Assembly: GCA_003254905.1 (NCBI GenBank)
Contig: QANU01012846.1
Coordinates: forward strand, 717,028-781,027
Length of the DNA: 64,000 bases
From: Nissolia schottii
Taxonomy: Eukaryota; Streptophyta; Magnoliopsida; Fabales; Fabaceae
Direction of reading: 5' to 3'
Shown here: positions 23,510-34,231 of the stretch, piece by piece
Position numbering within the stretch: the first letter of the stretch is position 1
Layout: each line of letters begins with the position of its first letter
Position numbers and translations under genes: made by a program
Notes under the pieces: generated by a model
The model's database searches: none
What the model saw: only the letters and a program-made list of their open reading frames with translations
What the model was told of the DNA's origin: nothing

Positions 23510-24470
23510 TGATCAACACTAGCTAGATCAACCCAATAACTTGGTCAATATCCAAATCTTATTTGATCGGGTTCGGTATATAAAATTTGATCGATGTTAT
23601 TTTTGGGTTGGATTTGAATATGTTTTGAGTTGGTTTGACTAGGTTTGACCAACAGTAAAATATTTATTAAAAGTTTTATATATATATATATATATATATA
23701 TTAAATAATTCATGATAAATTTTAAGATTTTTTCGCTTCAATTAATAAACGTTATATAGCATTATACTATTTTTGGATTGATATAATTTTATCTCTTATA
23801 ATATTTTAAAATATCAATATAATAAAATAGAGCATAGACAAAAGTTAATATAATCAGATAAATATTTTAGAATCTTCTTTTTATAATTGATTGTGTGTCA
23901 AAACTAAGCATATAGGAGACACCAAAAACCTAATAGCATACAGGTTAAATTTAAAATTTATTTAAAATGAAAAATAAATTGGAAATAAATATTACATACA
24001 TGTGATTGCTTAAATACCTCATGAAATAAATATTCCATGTTGCTTAGTTTATCCATTTTTGATTATTTTTATAGTTAAATTCACTAAATTTTGTTATCAT
24101 TTCATGATCTATAAAATCGTAATAAATTTTTCATTAGTCAAATCATTGAAAGAGCCAACTTATGAGTGTTTTAGAGATTTGTGGACCATTTGAACTTACG
24201 ATGCACCTCTCTAAAAATATCGTATTAAAAAATATTAATTTGTCACATTAGATCATATAATTAATCAATATGTTATATTAGATTATGAAGTGATAATAAA
24301 GTTTGATAAATGTAGTTGTAAAAATAATAAAAAATAAATAAATTAAGTAATATATACACGTGTGTGTGGGGGTAACGTAACTAGGGGTTTAAACATTTGC
24401 ATGGACATAGAGTGAGGTGCATCCTAAAACATAGGTAAAAAGTTAAATTTATATTTGTATGAGTGGAAAT
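19064..24470. other. AT-rich intergenic stretch
   Basis: About 5.4 kb without a recognisable gene. It contains an (AAT)n run at about 21188-21218, a (CT)n run at 21278-21302 and an (AT)n(GT)n compound run at 23454-23509. A TATA-like TTTATATATATAAGG near 22840-22855 precedes a short stretch (22888-23088) that I cannot assign to any gene. Part of 23520-23660 is rich in GGGTT/GGTTTGAC-like words seen in hAT subterminal regions, but no ends were found. Confidence 0.55.
23454..23509. repeat. (AT)n(GT)n compound microsatellite
   Basis: About 11 AT repeats run directly into about 16 GT repeats in intergenic sequence. Confidence 0.9.
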
Positions 24471-24760
24471 TCTGAAATTGCCATAAGACGTGGCGATTTC
24501 AGCTTTTTTTGTTTAAAAAAAATTAGGGATGCTGAAATTGCACCCCATGATGATTTCAGCCCCTTCTTTTTTTTAAAAAAATTAATCACCATCCCTATGG
24601 CGATTTCAGCCCCTTTTTTTTAAAAAAATTCTGGGACTGAAATCTCCACTAGGGGTGCTGAAATTGCCAAATCGCCACAAGAGGTGGCGATTTCAGCCCC
24701 CCACTTTTTTAAAAAAAATAATTTCAAAAATCACCATAAGAGATGATGATTTCAGCACCA
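24471..24760. repeat. Degenerate array of hairpin-forming GCTGAAATTGCC / GGCGATTTCAGC units
   Basis: GATTTCAGC occurs five times (starting 24495, 24552, 24602, 24689 and 24748), most copies preceded by a partly complementary TGAAAT(T/C)GCC-type arm and followed by a pyrimidine run then an A-rich run. The clearest unit, at 24657-24697, pairs GCTGAAATTGCC with GGTGGCGATTTCAGC around a short loop. Spacing is 50-87 bp, so this is an irregular array. I know of no firm function; it is probably transposon-derived. Confidence 0.7.
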
Positions 24761-27095
24761 AGACCCACACGATTATAAAATTTTTTTGCCTGAAGCACGT
24801 TGTAGGCATTTGTTTCCACTAGAAATGTACATACATAGGTAAAAAAAAATCCACGTAACTAAGGATAGAATATGGCAATTGACATTATTGTAAAATCAAA
24901 GGGGGAAGTGAGGACAAAAAGGTAAAATGAGGCAAAAGGTCGTAGTAATATTAGTATAGTTGCAGGAAGGGAGGGAAGTGATCGTATCCGCAATGTACGT
25001 TGTCATGGTATTTCTGAACGTAGCAAGTAGACAGTAGTAGTATGTCTCCGGAATCGGATCTCACCTTTCAAACCCTACTCGCGACATTCATACACGACAC
25101 ACAACTCGCCCTAGGTGTTCAGCACTTGTCCCACGGTCACCCAAAACAATACACCTGCGAGCCCAAAGGGGCGAGTGCGGGTCATTTGCGTGGACCCAGT
25201 CGTGAAGAGTGGTGGGGGAGAGAGAGAGTGTGTGTAAGTGTTTGGGTGGCCTTCGGTGAAGAAAAAGGCTGACACAGACGTTGACTCAGTGTACGGAATG
25301 TCTACTACCTGATTTACATGAAACTTCTTTTATATATATATTTTTTATTATTAGCCAAAGAAGTAGTATTAAATTACTAGTTTTTCTTTTGATTTTAGAA
25401 GAGATATTTTACTAAACACCAGTGAGAGATCGTGAACGAAATTGAGACGATAACAATTGGGGCATTGAGATAACTTTCTGCTAGAAACGAACGGATATTA
25501 ATTTCTGTGCAGCTCTCAAGACTCATGTCGATCTTATTACTTTTCTTTTTCATTTTCACAAAAAACAAATAATAATAAAATAATAAAAAGCTTGAAAGCT
25601 GTTTCGTTAGTTGGCTATGTTTGGTATCACTGATCATACGACCCTCATCCGGCTGTGGTTGTCGGTCATTAAGTAGGGGTAACTTTTGTAAGCAATTTAA
25701 ATAAGTTGGATATATAAAAATGCCACGTAGTCTCACAAAAATAAGAAGGGTGTGTAAAAAAAAAAAAAATTAAAGAAAGAGATTTGATGAGTTATCACTG
25801 ACATGCTTAACGTTATTAAATGAAAAGAAACTCAACCATTATTTAATTTTAACAAGGAAGAGAATGAATGAATATATGTGAAAAACATCCAGACCCACAA
25901 AAACAAATTGTCAGCACAACAAAATTATTAGACAGAATAGTCCGGCCCACAAGAGAAGAGACGCTAAGTTAAAATAAAGCCCGAATTGTCAAAAGCCTGG
26001 GCTCAGTCCTGGGAACATGTTAGCCCAAAGGCAAACGCATAGATTGATGAATCGTTTGTTGGATCCAGGTGAACCTAATAGTAGCAAACTTCATGTGCTT
26101 CTGCCCTCTAGTTCTCCCTCTCGCGCGCGCACGCACGCATCCGAGCTAAACTCGCACACCACACCTCTTATATTATATTCTATATAATATAAGCTAAAAG
26201 GCTTTGTCGATAGAAGACACCTCCTAAAAAATAAAAAAAAACAAGAGATACAATTTCTTCTAACTGATACAATTTACATTCTCATCACTAGGCTTGTCTT
26301 TGAGAAAAATTCTCATAATAAAACATAAAGAAATACATTATTTTTTAAATGAACTAATTTAAAAGTTGTTTTTAAATTAAACCAATTTTTTTATAAAGAG
26401 AATTAATTTAAATGGACTAATTTGTAATCTTGAATTTATAATTTTTTATTTTTTATTTTTGAAGTTGATTCATTTTGACTTTTAATTTTTTTATATATAT
26501 ATATTTTAAATTCAAGCCGATTTGAATCGGCTCTTAGGTTAGGTTACATATTCATATACCTTAAAGTCAATTTTTTTAATTTTATTACGTATATGTATAT
26601 ACATGCATATACATATACATAAGGTGAGTGTACATTTTAGTTTATTATAATGGTGAGAAAAAAAATACACAAGACGAAATTACTTTTTTTCTCACTCATT
26701 TTTTTCTCTCTTACTCACAAACAACCTTAACTTTGGTACACACTACAAATGAGTATGCATATCTATTTATAGATCTAATTTTGTACATAGTGCTAGCTAA
26801 CTCCTCACCATAGATAAATGTGTACAAAAATTATATATGAGTTGACTCTATAAAGTGTAAGATAAAAATAAGAGTCTTTATAGATAAATTTGTTATTTAA
26901 AAAACAACTTTGAAATTAGTTCGTTTGGGGGAGAGGACATTTTTCATGTTTTATTCTTGGAATTTTTCGGACATTTATCACTTATTTTCATTCCTACGTA
27001 TGTAGCCAATTTGGTTTTTCATGCTATTGTTACATCTCCATTCTCCATCTCTAGTGAATCTTCCGTGTCCCTTTGTAGAACTACTCTTCGTGACA
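24761..27095. other. Intergenic stretch upstream of the malate dehydrogenase gene
   Basis: No gene recognised. A locally GC-richer patch at 25040-25290 contains an open frame (25042-25272 plus) with no recognisable domain. A short palindrome, CTTATATTATATTCTATATAATATAAG-like, sits at about 26166-26193 and is best seen as two complementary arms around TTC. Confidence 0.55.
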
Positions 27096-30025
27096 ATGGT
27101 GGAAACTGATCCAGTTAGAGTTCTTGGCACTGGCGCTGCCGGTAATCCGATTGTACATACAAAATATTATTATTAGATTGGAATCTAAGAAAAACGTGTG
27201 GTATTTTGATTTTAATTTATTTCATTTACATGCATCCTAGATTCCTAGTCTATTTTGTGACCATACTTCTAAATAATGTTCTTTCCTTTGTTGATAAGGT
27301 TGATTCTCTTGTACTCGCATTTCTTGTGGACTGAGTTTTGGTATATGGTTGCCTTGATGTAGAGGAATGCTCATAGAATCTTTTCAAATTGATGTTATAT
27401 ATATTAAATATAATGAAGTAGATTGTTCCATGTGGCGTGTGGATCTTAGTAGAAATTGATCATGGAAGTGCTTCTTTGGGAGATTGTGACGAATATGGAA
27501 CATAGAGTTCTTCAGAAAATTCTGCTTCTTTGGGAGACTCTGTTGAATGTGGAACAGAGAGTTCTTCAGAAAATTCTTCTTGTTTTAATTTGTATCTCTT
27601 TGTTTTGGAGGATCATTAGATATATGTGTGGTCTTCTCAATGCAGAGAAGGAACCAGTCACTGTATTGGTCACTGGTGCTGCAGGCACGATTAATTTATG
27701 TTTATGTATCTAATTAGTAACATCTTACAATCTCTAATACCGTGTCCATTTAGTTCTCTTGAGTTTCTAGTTGGATTTGGCTAACCATATAATATGTTCA
27801 TCATGTTCTATTTAGTACTAGAATCCATTTTGAGCATTATTTGGTATGATCCGCGTGATTCTGATTTGGTTTCAATTTTCAGGGCAAATTGGTTATGCCC
27901 TTGTCCCAATGGTAGCAAGAGGGGCAATGCTGGGCCCAAATCAGCCAGTGATTCTGCATATGCTTGACATTGAACCAGCAGCAGAGGCCTTAAAAGGGGT
28001 GAAGATGGAACTCGTTGATGCTGCTTTCCCACTTCTTAGAGGCATACACACATATATATTTATTTTTAATGCTGACCTAAAAGTTACAGTTGTTACATTT
28101 ATTTATCATGGTTTTCCTTTGATGATATCTCATCATAATATTATTATAATCATATTATATGTGCATGTAAATGCAAATAGGTGTTGTTGCTACTACGGAT
28201 GTTGTTGAAGCATGCACGGGCGTTAACATTGCTGTTATGGTTGGTGGATTCCCAAGGAAGGAAGGAATGGAAAGAAAAGATGTTATGTCTAAGAATGTAT
28301 CAATTTACAAGGCCCAAGCTGCAGCCCTGGAGCAGCATGCTGCTGCTGATTGCAAGGTTACAATAGAAACCACTTTTGTTAGCATCTAATAGAGGCTCAT
28401 CAAATTCCTTGCATGGTTTTAAATTGCGGCTGTGGTTTCATTGCGAGTACTATAATTGTGGGAAAATACGACTGATGTGGCTGCTATTGCAGTTATGGAC
28501 TGCGCAATCCAAGAATCTATTTGGTTTATGTTTTTATTTTCTATTTTCGATTAGTTTTCTATTTTTCATGATTCACTAAAAAAATTTTGTTTTCTATTTT
28601 TATCTTTTGTTTTCATTATTTTCTTCTTCACAAAATCCTGATTAAAAAAAAAAATGAAAACTAGAAATGGTAATAGAAACCAAAGGGAGCTTAAAATTTC
28701 GTTGCATGAAAGCACTAGGCATTCTAGTTGCTCCTCTTATGTTACGTCTCCGTGCACGTTTTCAATTCTTGGGTGAATTGCAGGTGCTAGTGGTTGCAAA
28801 TCCAGCAAACACCAATGCTCTAATCTTGAAGGAGTTTGCTCCTTCAATCCCAGAGAAAAACATCACGTGCCTCACAAGACTTGATCACAACAGAGCATTA
28901 GGCCAAATCTCAGAGAGGCTGAATGTTCCTGTGAGTGATGTGAAGAATGTGATCATATGGGGCAATCACTCCTCCACCCAATATCCAGATGTCAACCATG
29001 CAACTGTAGGCCAGAAGCCCGTCAGAGAAGCAGTTGCTGATGATAACTGGTACCTCCCTCACTTTCAAACCAATAATTTTGGCCAAGTTTCTGAGACACT
29101 AGAAATTTTCACAAGTTATTTACCAAAACGTCACCAAGTGAAATATTCAGGGAAACTAAGATAGTCTATCTGTTTGATCTTTCACATATCTGTTAGCAAG
29201 CTCAATCAAAATGACAAACTAATAAATCTGTCACCACTCAATCAAACTGTGTATATATGTGTGTTTATGCAATATGAATAAACAATATTACTATATTCCT
29301 GCAATTTCCTTCATTGGGAAAATCATTCTGTTTTTCATTTATGATAGGCTAAACACAGAGTTCATCACCACTGTTCAGCAGCGTGGGGCTGCCATCATTA
29401 AAGCAAGGAAGCTGTCTAGTGCATTGTCAGCAGCAAGTTCTGCTTGTGATCATATACATGACTGGGTTCTAGGTACTCCTAAGGTTGGTTCTCTTTTTTC
29501 ACACTCTTTAGTACAATTTCATCCTTAATTTGCAAGTTGTTTTAGCTTTCGTATATTATTTGTATCATATCTCTTTTACATTATTTTTTTTTAACCTTTT
29601 GTTGCATTTGTATATACATACTTCAGCGAACATGGGTATCAATGGGAGTGTATTCTGATGGATCTTATGGTATCCAACCTGGCCTCATTTACTCGTTTCC
29701 TGTAACATGTGAGAAAGGAGAATGGAGCATTGTGCAGGGTACATTTCTTAATAACTTAGAATTTTAATTTCTTCATGCTCTTTCTACACTATAACTTCAA
29801 TTTGAATCTTCATGCAAAAAATGAGAATATAAAAGGAGTCTCACATGAGAAATTTATATATTGCATATCACAACACATCAACCTCGTTTTACTATTTTGC
29901 ATTGAGAAATGTGTTTGATACATTTGGCAGGGCTGAAGATCGATGAATTCTCAAGGGACAAGTTGGACAAAACAGCACAAGAGCTCATTGAGGAGAAAGC
30001 ATTGGCTAAGTCATGCCTCAATTGA
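27096..30025 (+). CDS. MDH: NAD-dependent malate dehydrogenase, cytosolic type
   Basis: Reversible oxidation of malate to oxaloacetate with NAD in the cytosol. Exons: 27096-27141, 27883-28041, 28181-28356, 28784-29049, 29348-29483, 29627-29738, 29931-30025; 990 nt, 329 residues (family about 332). Start MVETDPVRV resembles the usual first exon. The Rossmann loop GAAGQIG, substrate-binding LTRLDHNRA and catalytic-His [10 protein letters not shown] are present; it ends KSCLN. The exon-2 donor is GC (28042-28043), and no GT is nearby. Oddities: Gly for the usual Val in VLGTGAAG; about four residues missing after NHATV; Arg for Gly at the start of exon 6 (RTWVSMGV). A second, equivalent first exon lies at 27646-27684. 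The frame is open throughout, but the changes mean reduced or altered function is possible. Confidence 0.85.
27471..27578 (+). repeat. 54-bp tandem duplication, in frame
   Basis: Two adjacent 54-bp units (27471-27524 and 27525-27578), both starting CTTCTTTGGGAGA and ending TTCAGAAAATTCT, differing at a handful of bases. The length is a multiple of three, and the open frame that leads into the alternative malate dehydrogenase exon runs through both units. Confidence 0.85.
27646..27684 (+). other. Alternative first-coding-exon copy of the malate dehydrogenase gene
   Basis: After a possible acceptor (TTCTCAATGCAG) the plus strand reads [13 protein letters not shown] plus one base of a Gly codon, the same segment and phase as the exon at 27096-27141. 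Its donor would be GC (27685-27686). It could join exon 2 at 27883 and give the consensus [11 protein letters not shown], but it has no obvious start codon in a matching upstream exon; an open frame reaches back to an ATG at 27456. [11 protein letters not shown] is closer to the N-terminally extended plant MDH isoform (the At5g56720 type) than to the usual cytosolic form. Confidence 0.6.
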
Positions 30026-30249
30026 CACCGCCCCATCCCTATGTTTACTAATCAGAATAACTTCTCAATGATTGTGGCTCTTGAGATGGTTTCAATTTCC
30101 TTCTAAATTGTGTTAAATTATTGTGTGTTTATAAAATGTATTTGTTAATTATCTAATCATTGGTACAAATTTTGTGTTTTTACAATGGTGTTAACATTAT
30201 GCTAACACCAAGAGAGTGGATTGTGCAGTTTTTAAAAATTCTATATTTT

Positions 30250-31328
30250 GATGTAATAATGCTGCCATGCTTGGGCTAAAAATTCAAATAGGGCTCCAAG
30301 AAGGTAGCTCTTCCCGATTGCGGTCCTTGCTGACTGTATTGTCCTTGACTCTTGAAACTGGAGAAAGAGCCATGCACTTGGTCTTCTTCCCAGATGTGGA
30401 AACTCCACTGCCCTCAGTCAAGTAGGTCTCGACACGAAGTGCAACATCCACAATCTCTATGTAGGACATAGTGTTCACATGCGCTGATAGACTGATGCGA
30501 TACTCTGTGGGTAACCCCTTGACAAAACGGTTGACCCTCATTGCTTGGGTGGGGATGAGGCTGGACGCTGCTTGAAATAAATGAGTGAACCTTTCATCGT
30601 ACTCATGATCGTCATTTCTGGTGTCATCTTCAGCTGAAGAAACTCATTGATCATCTTGTCAACCCTAATCGAGGAAAGGAATTGATCCAAAAATGCAACG
30701 GAGAATTCTTCCCAAGTAGGCGACAGTCCGTTCTTCCTGTCATCTTGAAATTCCTTTTACCAAAGACTAGCTTGGCCTCCCAGCTAAAAGCCTACCAACT
30801 TCGCTGCCTTCTCCGAAGAAACATGGAGAATCGCGATCATCTTCTCCATCTTGTAGAGGAACTCCAACGAATCCTCCTCTATGAGCCTTCCCGAGAACTT
30901 GGGCTGTCCCAAACTCCTGAAGCAATCAACAATAACTGCCTCCTAGTTAGGTTGTTGAATCCCTATTTGAAGTTGGGCGATGAGCGTCTCTGCTAACATG
31001 GTCATGGCTTGCTCCATGACTGCTAAACAACTGCAAGTGCCTGAAGTACTGGTGTTGAGGTTGCAAGAGATGCGGCATGGATATGGGACAACTATGATTC
31101 TCCTGAGGAATGAATAGGAAAATCATATCAGAGCATGAAAGAAGATGTTGACATTGCTACCTAATCCTAAACTAACTCACTGATCCTAGACATGACCAAC
31201 TTCATAAAGGCCTTAAATTGCATTGCTCTCTAAATGAATGGGTGCACTGTCATTCCTTCAGTTGCAATGTAACTTGAGAACAATTGCTCCTGTGACTCGC
31301 AAAAAAAACCTAAGGCTCTGATACCATC
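30250..31328 (-). pseudogene. Truncated Ty3/gypsy gag with primer-binding site
   Basis: The minus-strand frame at 30284-30541 reads RVNRFVKGLPTEYR and a following helix-rich stretch typical of the C-terminal part of plant gypsy gag. Weaker, broken gag sequence extends to about 31300. At 31314-31326 the minus strand reads TGGTATCAGAGCC, a Met-tRNA primer-binding site two bases from the LTR end at 31329. Everything beyond gag (protease, polymerase, integrase, 3' LTR) is missing, the element breaking off near 30250-30280, about 230 bp after the malate dehydrogenase stop codon. Confidence 0.75.
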
Positions 31329-32928
31329 TGTGACAACCCCAAAAATTCGCTACCGGTACACAAGGGACTAATTCCCTTATGTAATCCTCCTAATGTGTTA
31401 ATCATGGAAATGTGCAGCTTTTATAATCAAATAAAAAAAAAACTTTTTAAATAGAACTACACTTCATAAATAAAATAAAGTAAAATCCTTTACATAAGAT
31501 ACGAAATTAATAATCAAAATACACAATACTCTGCTTGTATTTCACTAGAGCACTCTATTGACTGACATAAAAATAAAATGTCCTAATAATTGAAATAAAG
31601 CCAAAGAACATTCCACAACAATGTGAAGCTCACCAAGAATCTGATATGGTAGAATTTACTGAACAAGAGGCATATCTCCGTCGACACTATTGGAAAAATG
31701 GTTGATGAGGAGTGAGTCATCGCTTAGTGAATGACAAACCCCACAGCAACATGGGACTGTTTGTAATCATAACATGCAGATGCAATACATAATATGATAG
31801 CAAGCATGGAAACATTTATAATAGTAATACTTTATAATAAAACTTAATCTGATTCAAAACATAATCATTAAATAAGGAAGATATCTAAACAGACGGATCC
31901 CGATCATTATGGTCTAGCTAATGACGCACTCCCCAAGTATCTAGACCACGACAGTTTGGGATACACTACCTGAATCTATAGATTCCTGATAGTTAGTCCG
32001 ATGCACTACCCAAGCACATAGGTCATGATAGTTGGGGATAAGCTATCCGAGTCCATAGATCCCTGATAGTTAGTCTTGATTCTCACTACAATGGTACTAA
32101 TGGTCAACATAGGCAGTCACTGACTTACAATTCTATCCTAGATATAACTTCCTTAAAAACATTTAAATAATCATAACATGACATGAATGTTATAACGTAA
32201 ACTCCTTAACTGATAGCATAACATAACTTATTCATAATCATTCAAACACATGCAACATGACATATATAATGCAACAAAGATATATGGCCTCATGTAGTTC
32301 TAAAATAGTTTTCATTACTTTCTAAAATAACTTCTTAAATATTTTCGTAAATATTTTCTTTCATAAATAAAGAAGTTTCTAACTAAATCATTATTTTCAT
32401 AAATAAGGAAATTCCTAAAATGCATAACTAATTTCATAAATAACAAATTTTGTCTCCTAGGATTTCATAAAAATATGCATAAAGTAAATAACTTCTAAAA
32501 ATAAATATATGGTCTTAAAATAGACCATGAAGAAAGTCACTCACCTAGAAATGATTGACCGCTAATGAGCATTAACACTGGGAGCTCCTGACACCCTATG
32601 TGGAAGCACTCTTTCCCCATGTATAGAATAACGAGAGGGAGAAAGAATAAAAAGAACTAGAGCTTTGGGAGAAAGTTCGCACCTTCAGAACTTCCTGAGT
32701 GAATTATCAAGGAATAACACTCAGGGGAGACTTTTATATATACGGAGAGCTCAAGACCCCCTTCTATAACAACTTCCAATGTGGGTCTCCAAATCTTGCA
32801 TCGCTGCAACGCTCCTTGGGTGCTGCAGTGCCCCTATCTCTTCGTGCCGCTGCAGCGTGCCTAGGGCATTGCAACACACATGCTTTCCCTTTTATCATTT
32901 TTTAACCTAGAAACTATGGGTTATTACG
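31329..32928 (-). mobile_element. Gypsy 5' LTR, copy 2 of the shared family
   Basis: On the minus strand it runs from CGTAATAACCCATAG to GGGGTTGTCACA, about 1600 bp; the first base pair is CG instead of TG. A TATA box (TATATATAAAAG, about 32735-32746) and the same internal landmarks as the LTR at 6022-7480 are present. The primer-binding site and gag next to it show this is the 5' LTR of a truncated minus-strand element. It is inserted in, or abuts, a GC-richer gene-like fragment at 32929-33240. Confidence 0.8.
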
Positions 32929-33240
32929 TAGTTGAGGGAGTAGAATTTGATGGAGGAAGGGTCGGCATTGAAGGGGACGTATCCAGCAAAGAAGAGGTGG
33001 TTGTGGATGGGCTTGTTGCAGCGAGCCTTGTCGCGGATGTTCTCATTGGCGGGATGATGGTGCTTGGAGGAGGGGTCAGGGCGGAGTGGGAGGAGGAGAG
33101 GGGATAGTGGGCTGAGATTAGATCCTCCATGTAGGTAAACCCTAGGTTGTCGAGTTAGGCTTATTCCAAGTATAGGAAGGATGGTTACTGATGCGAGCTT
33201 TCCATCCTTAGGATGCTCTAGGCTTGCTTCAACCTCAAGC
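32929..33240 (-). pseudogene. Unrecognised gene-like fragment next to the gypsy LTR
   Basis: The minus strand from about 33145 to the LTR border reads without a stop in a frame containing VYLHGGSNLSPLSP, ANENIRDKARCNKPIHNHLF and AGYVPFNADPSS. It is GC-richer and more codon-like than its surroundings, and the frame stops abruptly at the LTR. A second minus frame (32924-33130) is Ser/Thr/Pro-rich and probably its shadow. I do not recognise the family, and whether it is part of a host gene or of a transposon is open. Confidence 0.35.
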
Positions 33241-34231
33241 CCATCCCAATGTTGATGTAAATTAACTTCTGCTGGATATCAAACAAAATATATAGCAAAG
33301 TCTATAGAAAACTTTCATCAAACATATGTAATGCATTATGCCAAACTACGAAATAAGATCACTCAAACATTAAATTCATTGCCAAAACACAAACCATTTC
33401 AGTTTCCAATCACAACAAGTAAATCACTCATCATCATCAAAATCCATCCAAACCCATAAACCCTAAAATCATCAAAATCATAGCAAGAATACAGATAAAA
33501 AAAATCTGAAGCCAACACAAGCCACAAAGATGAAATCAGAACCTCATACCGGAGCAATCACCTGGAAACACGACCGCGCTAGTGAAGATTGCCGGAGACC
33601 ACAACATTGATGAACCAGATCTCAATCTGTCAACGGAGAACTAGAGAAAAGTCGCTGGAGATGCCACGGAGAGCACACGAACGACACCGGAGAACAAGGA
33701 GACGACAATCATGCCGGAGAAGCACAGCGAAAAAGAAATAGAAGGCTCCACGATTCCATCACAGGGACTAATTTCCACGGTTTCATCGCGGCGAATAGGT
33801 GAAGTAAGGGGAACTAGGAACAAACAAGGAAGAGAAGAACGCGTGTTCCACTCGAAGAGCTGAAATGGGGAAAAAAAGAAAAAGAAAAAAGAGGATAAAA
33901 CAGAAACAAAAGAATGAAGAATTCATTTTTATCTCATATCTCATCATAAATAAATATAATTATTATATAAAATATAAAGTGATAAAACAAAATAAAAAAG
34001 TCTTGGAACTTTAACACGTGGATAGCCTACTTATGCCCAAAACTTGATTTTAGTAGATGAATTTTCTTACCAAATGCCAATAAAAAATTAAAAATCTTTA
34101 AGATTATAAAAACCTAAAATGTTTGTAAGTTAAATTCTTTAACAATTACCCACATTCGGTATGTTAATAGACAAGAGATGGGGGCAAGAGGTGATGAGAG
34201 CTGAGAGTGAAGTTGTGAAGGCAAGAGAGAG
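33241..34231. other. Intergenic stretch and 5' region of the hydrolase-like gene
   Basis: No coding region recognised. An open frame at 33641-33823 minus is rich in CCGGAGA-type repeats and resembles no family. The final 60 bases before 34232 are purine-rich (GAGAGCTGAGAGTGAAG...), a likely 5' leader. Confidence 0.5.

Noticed and set aside
25042-25272. A 76-residue frame in a GC-richer patch
   Set aside because: No recognisable motif, no splice partners and no promoter evidence.
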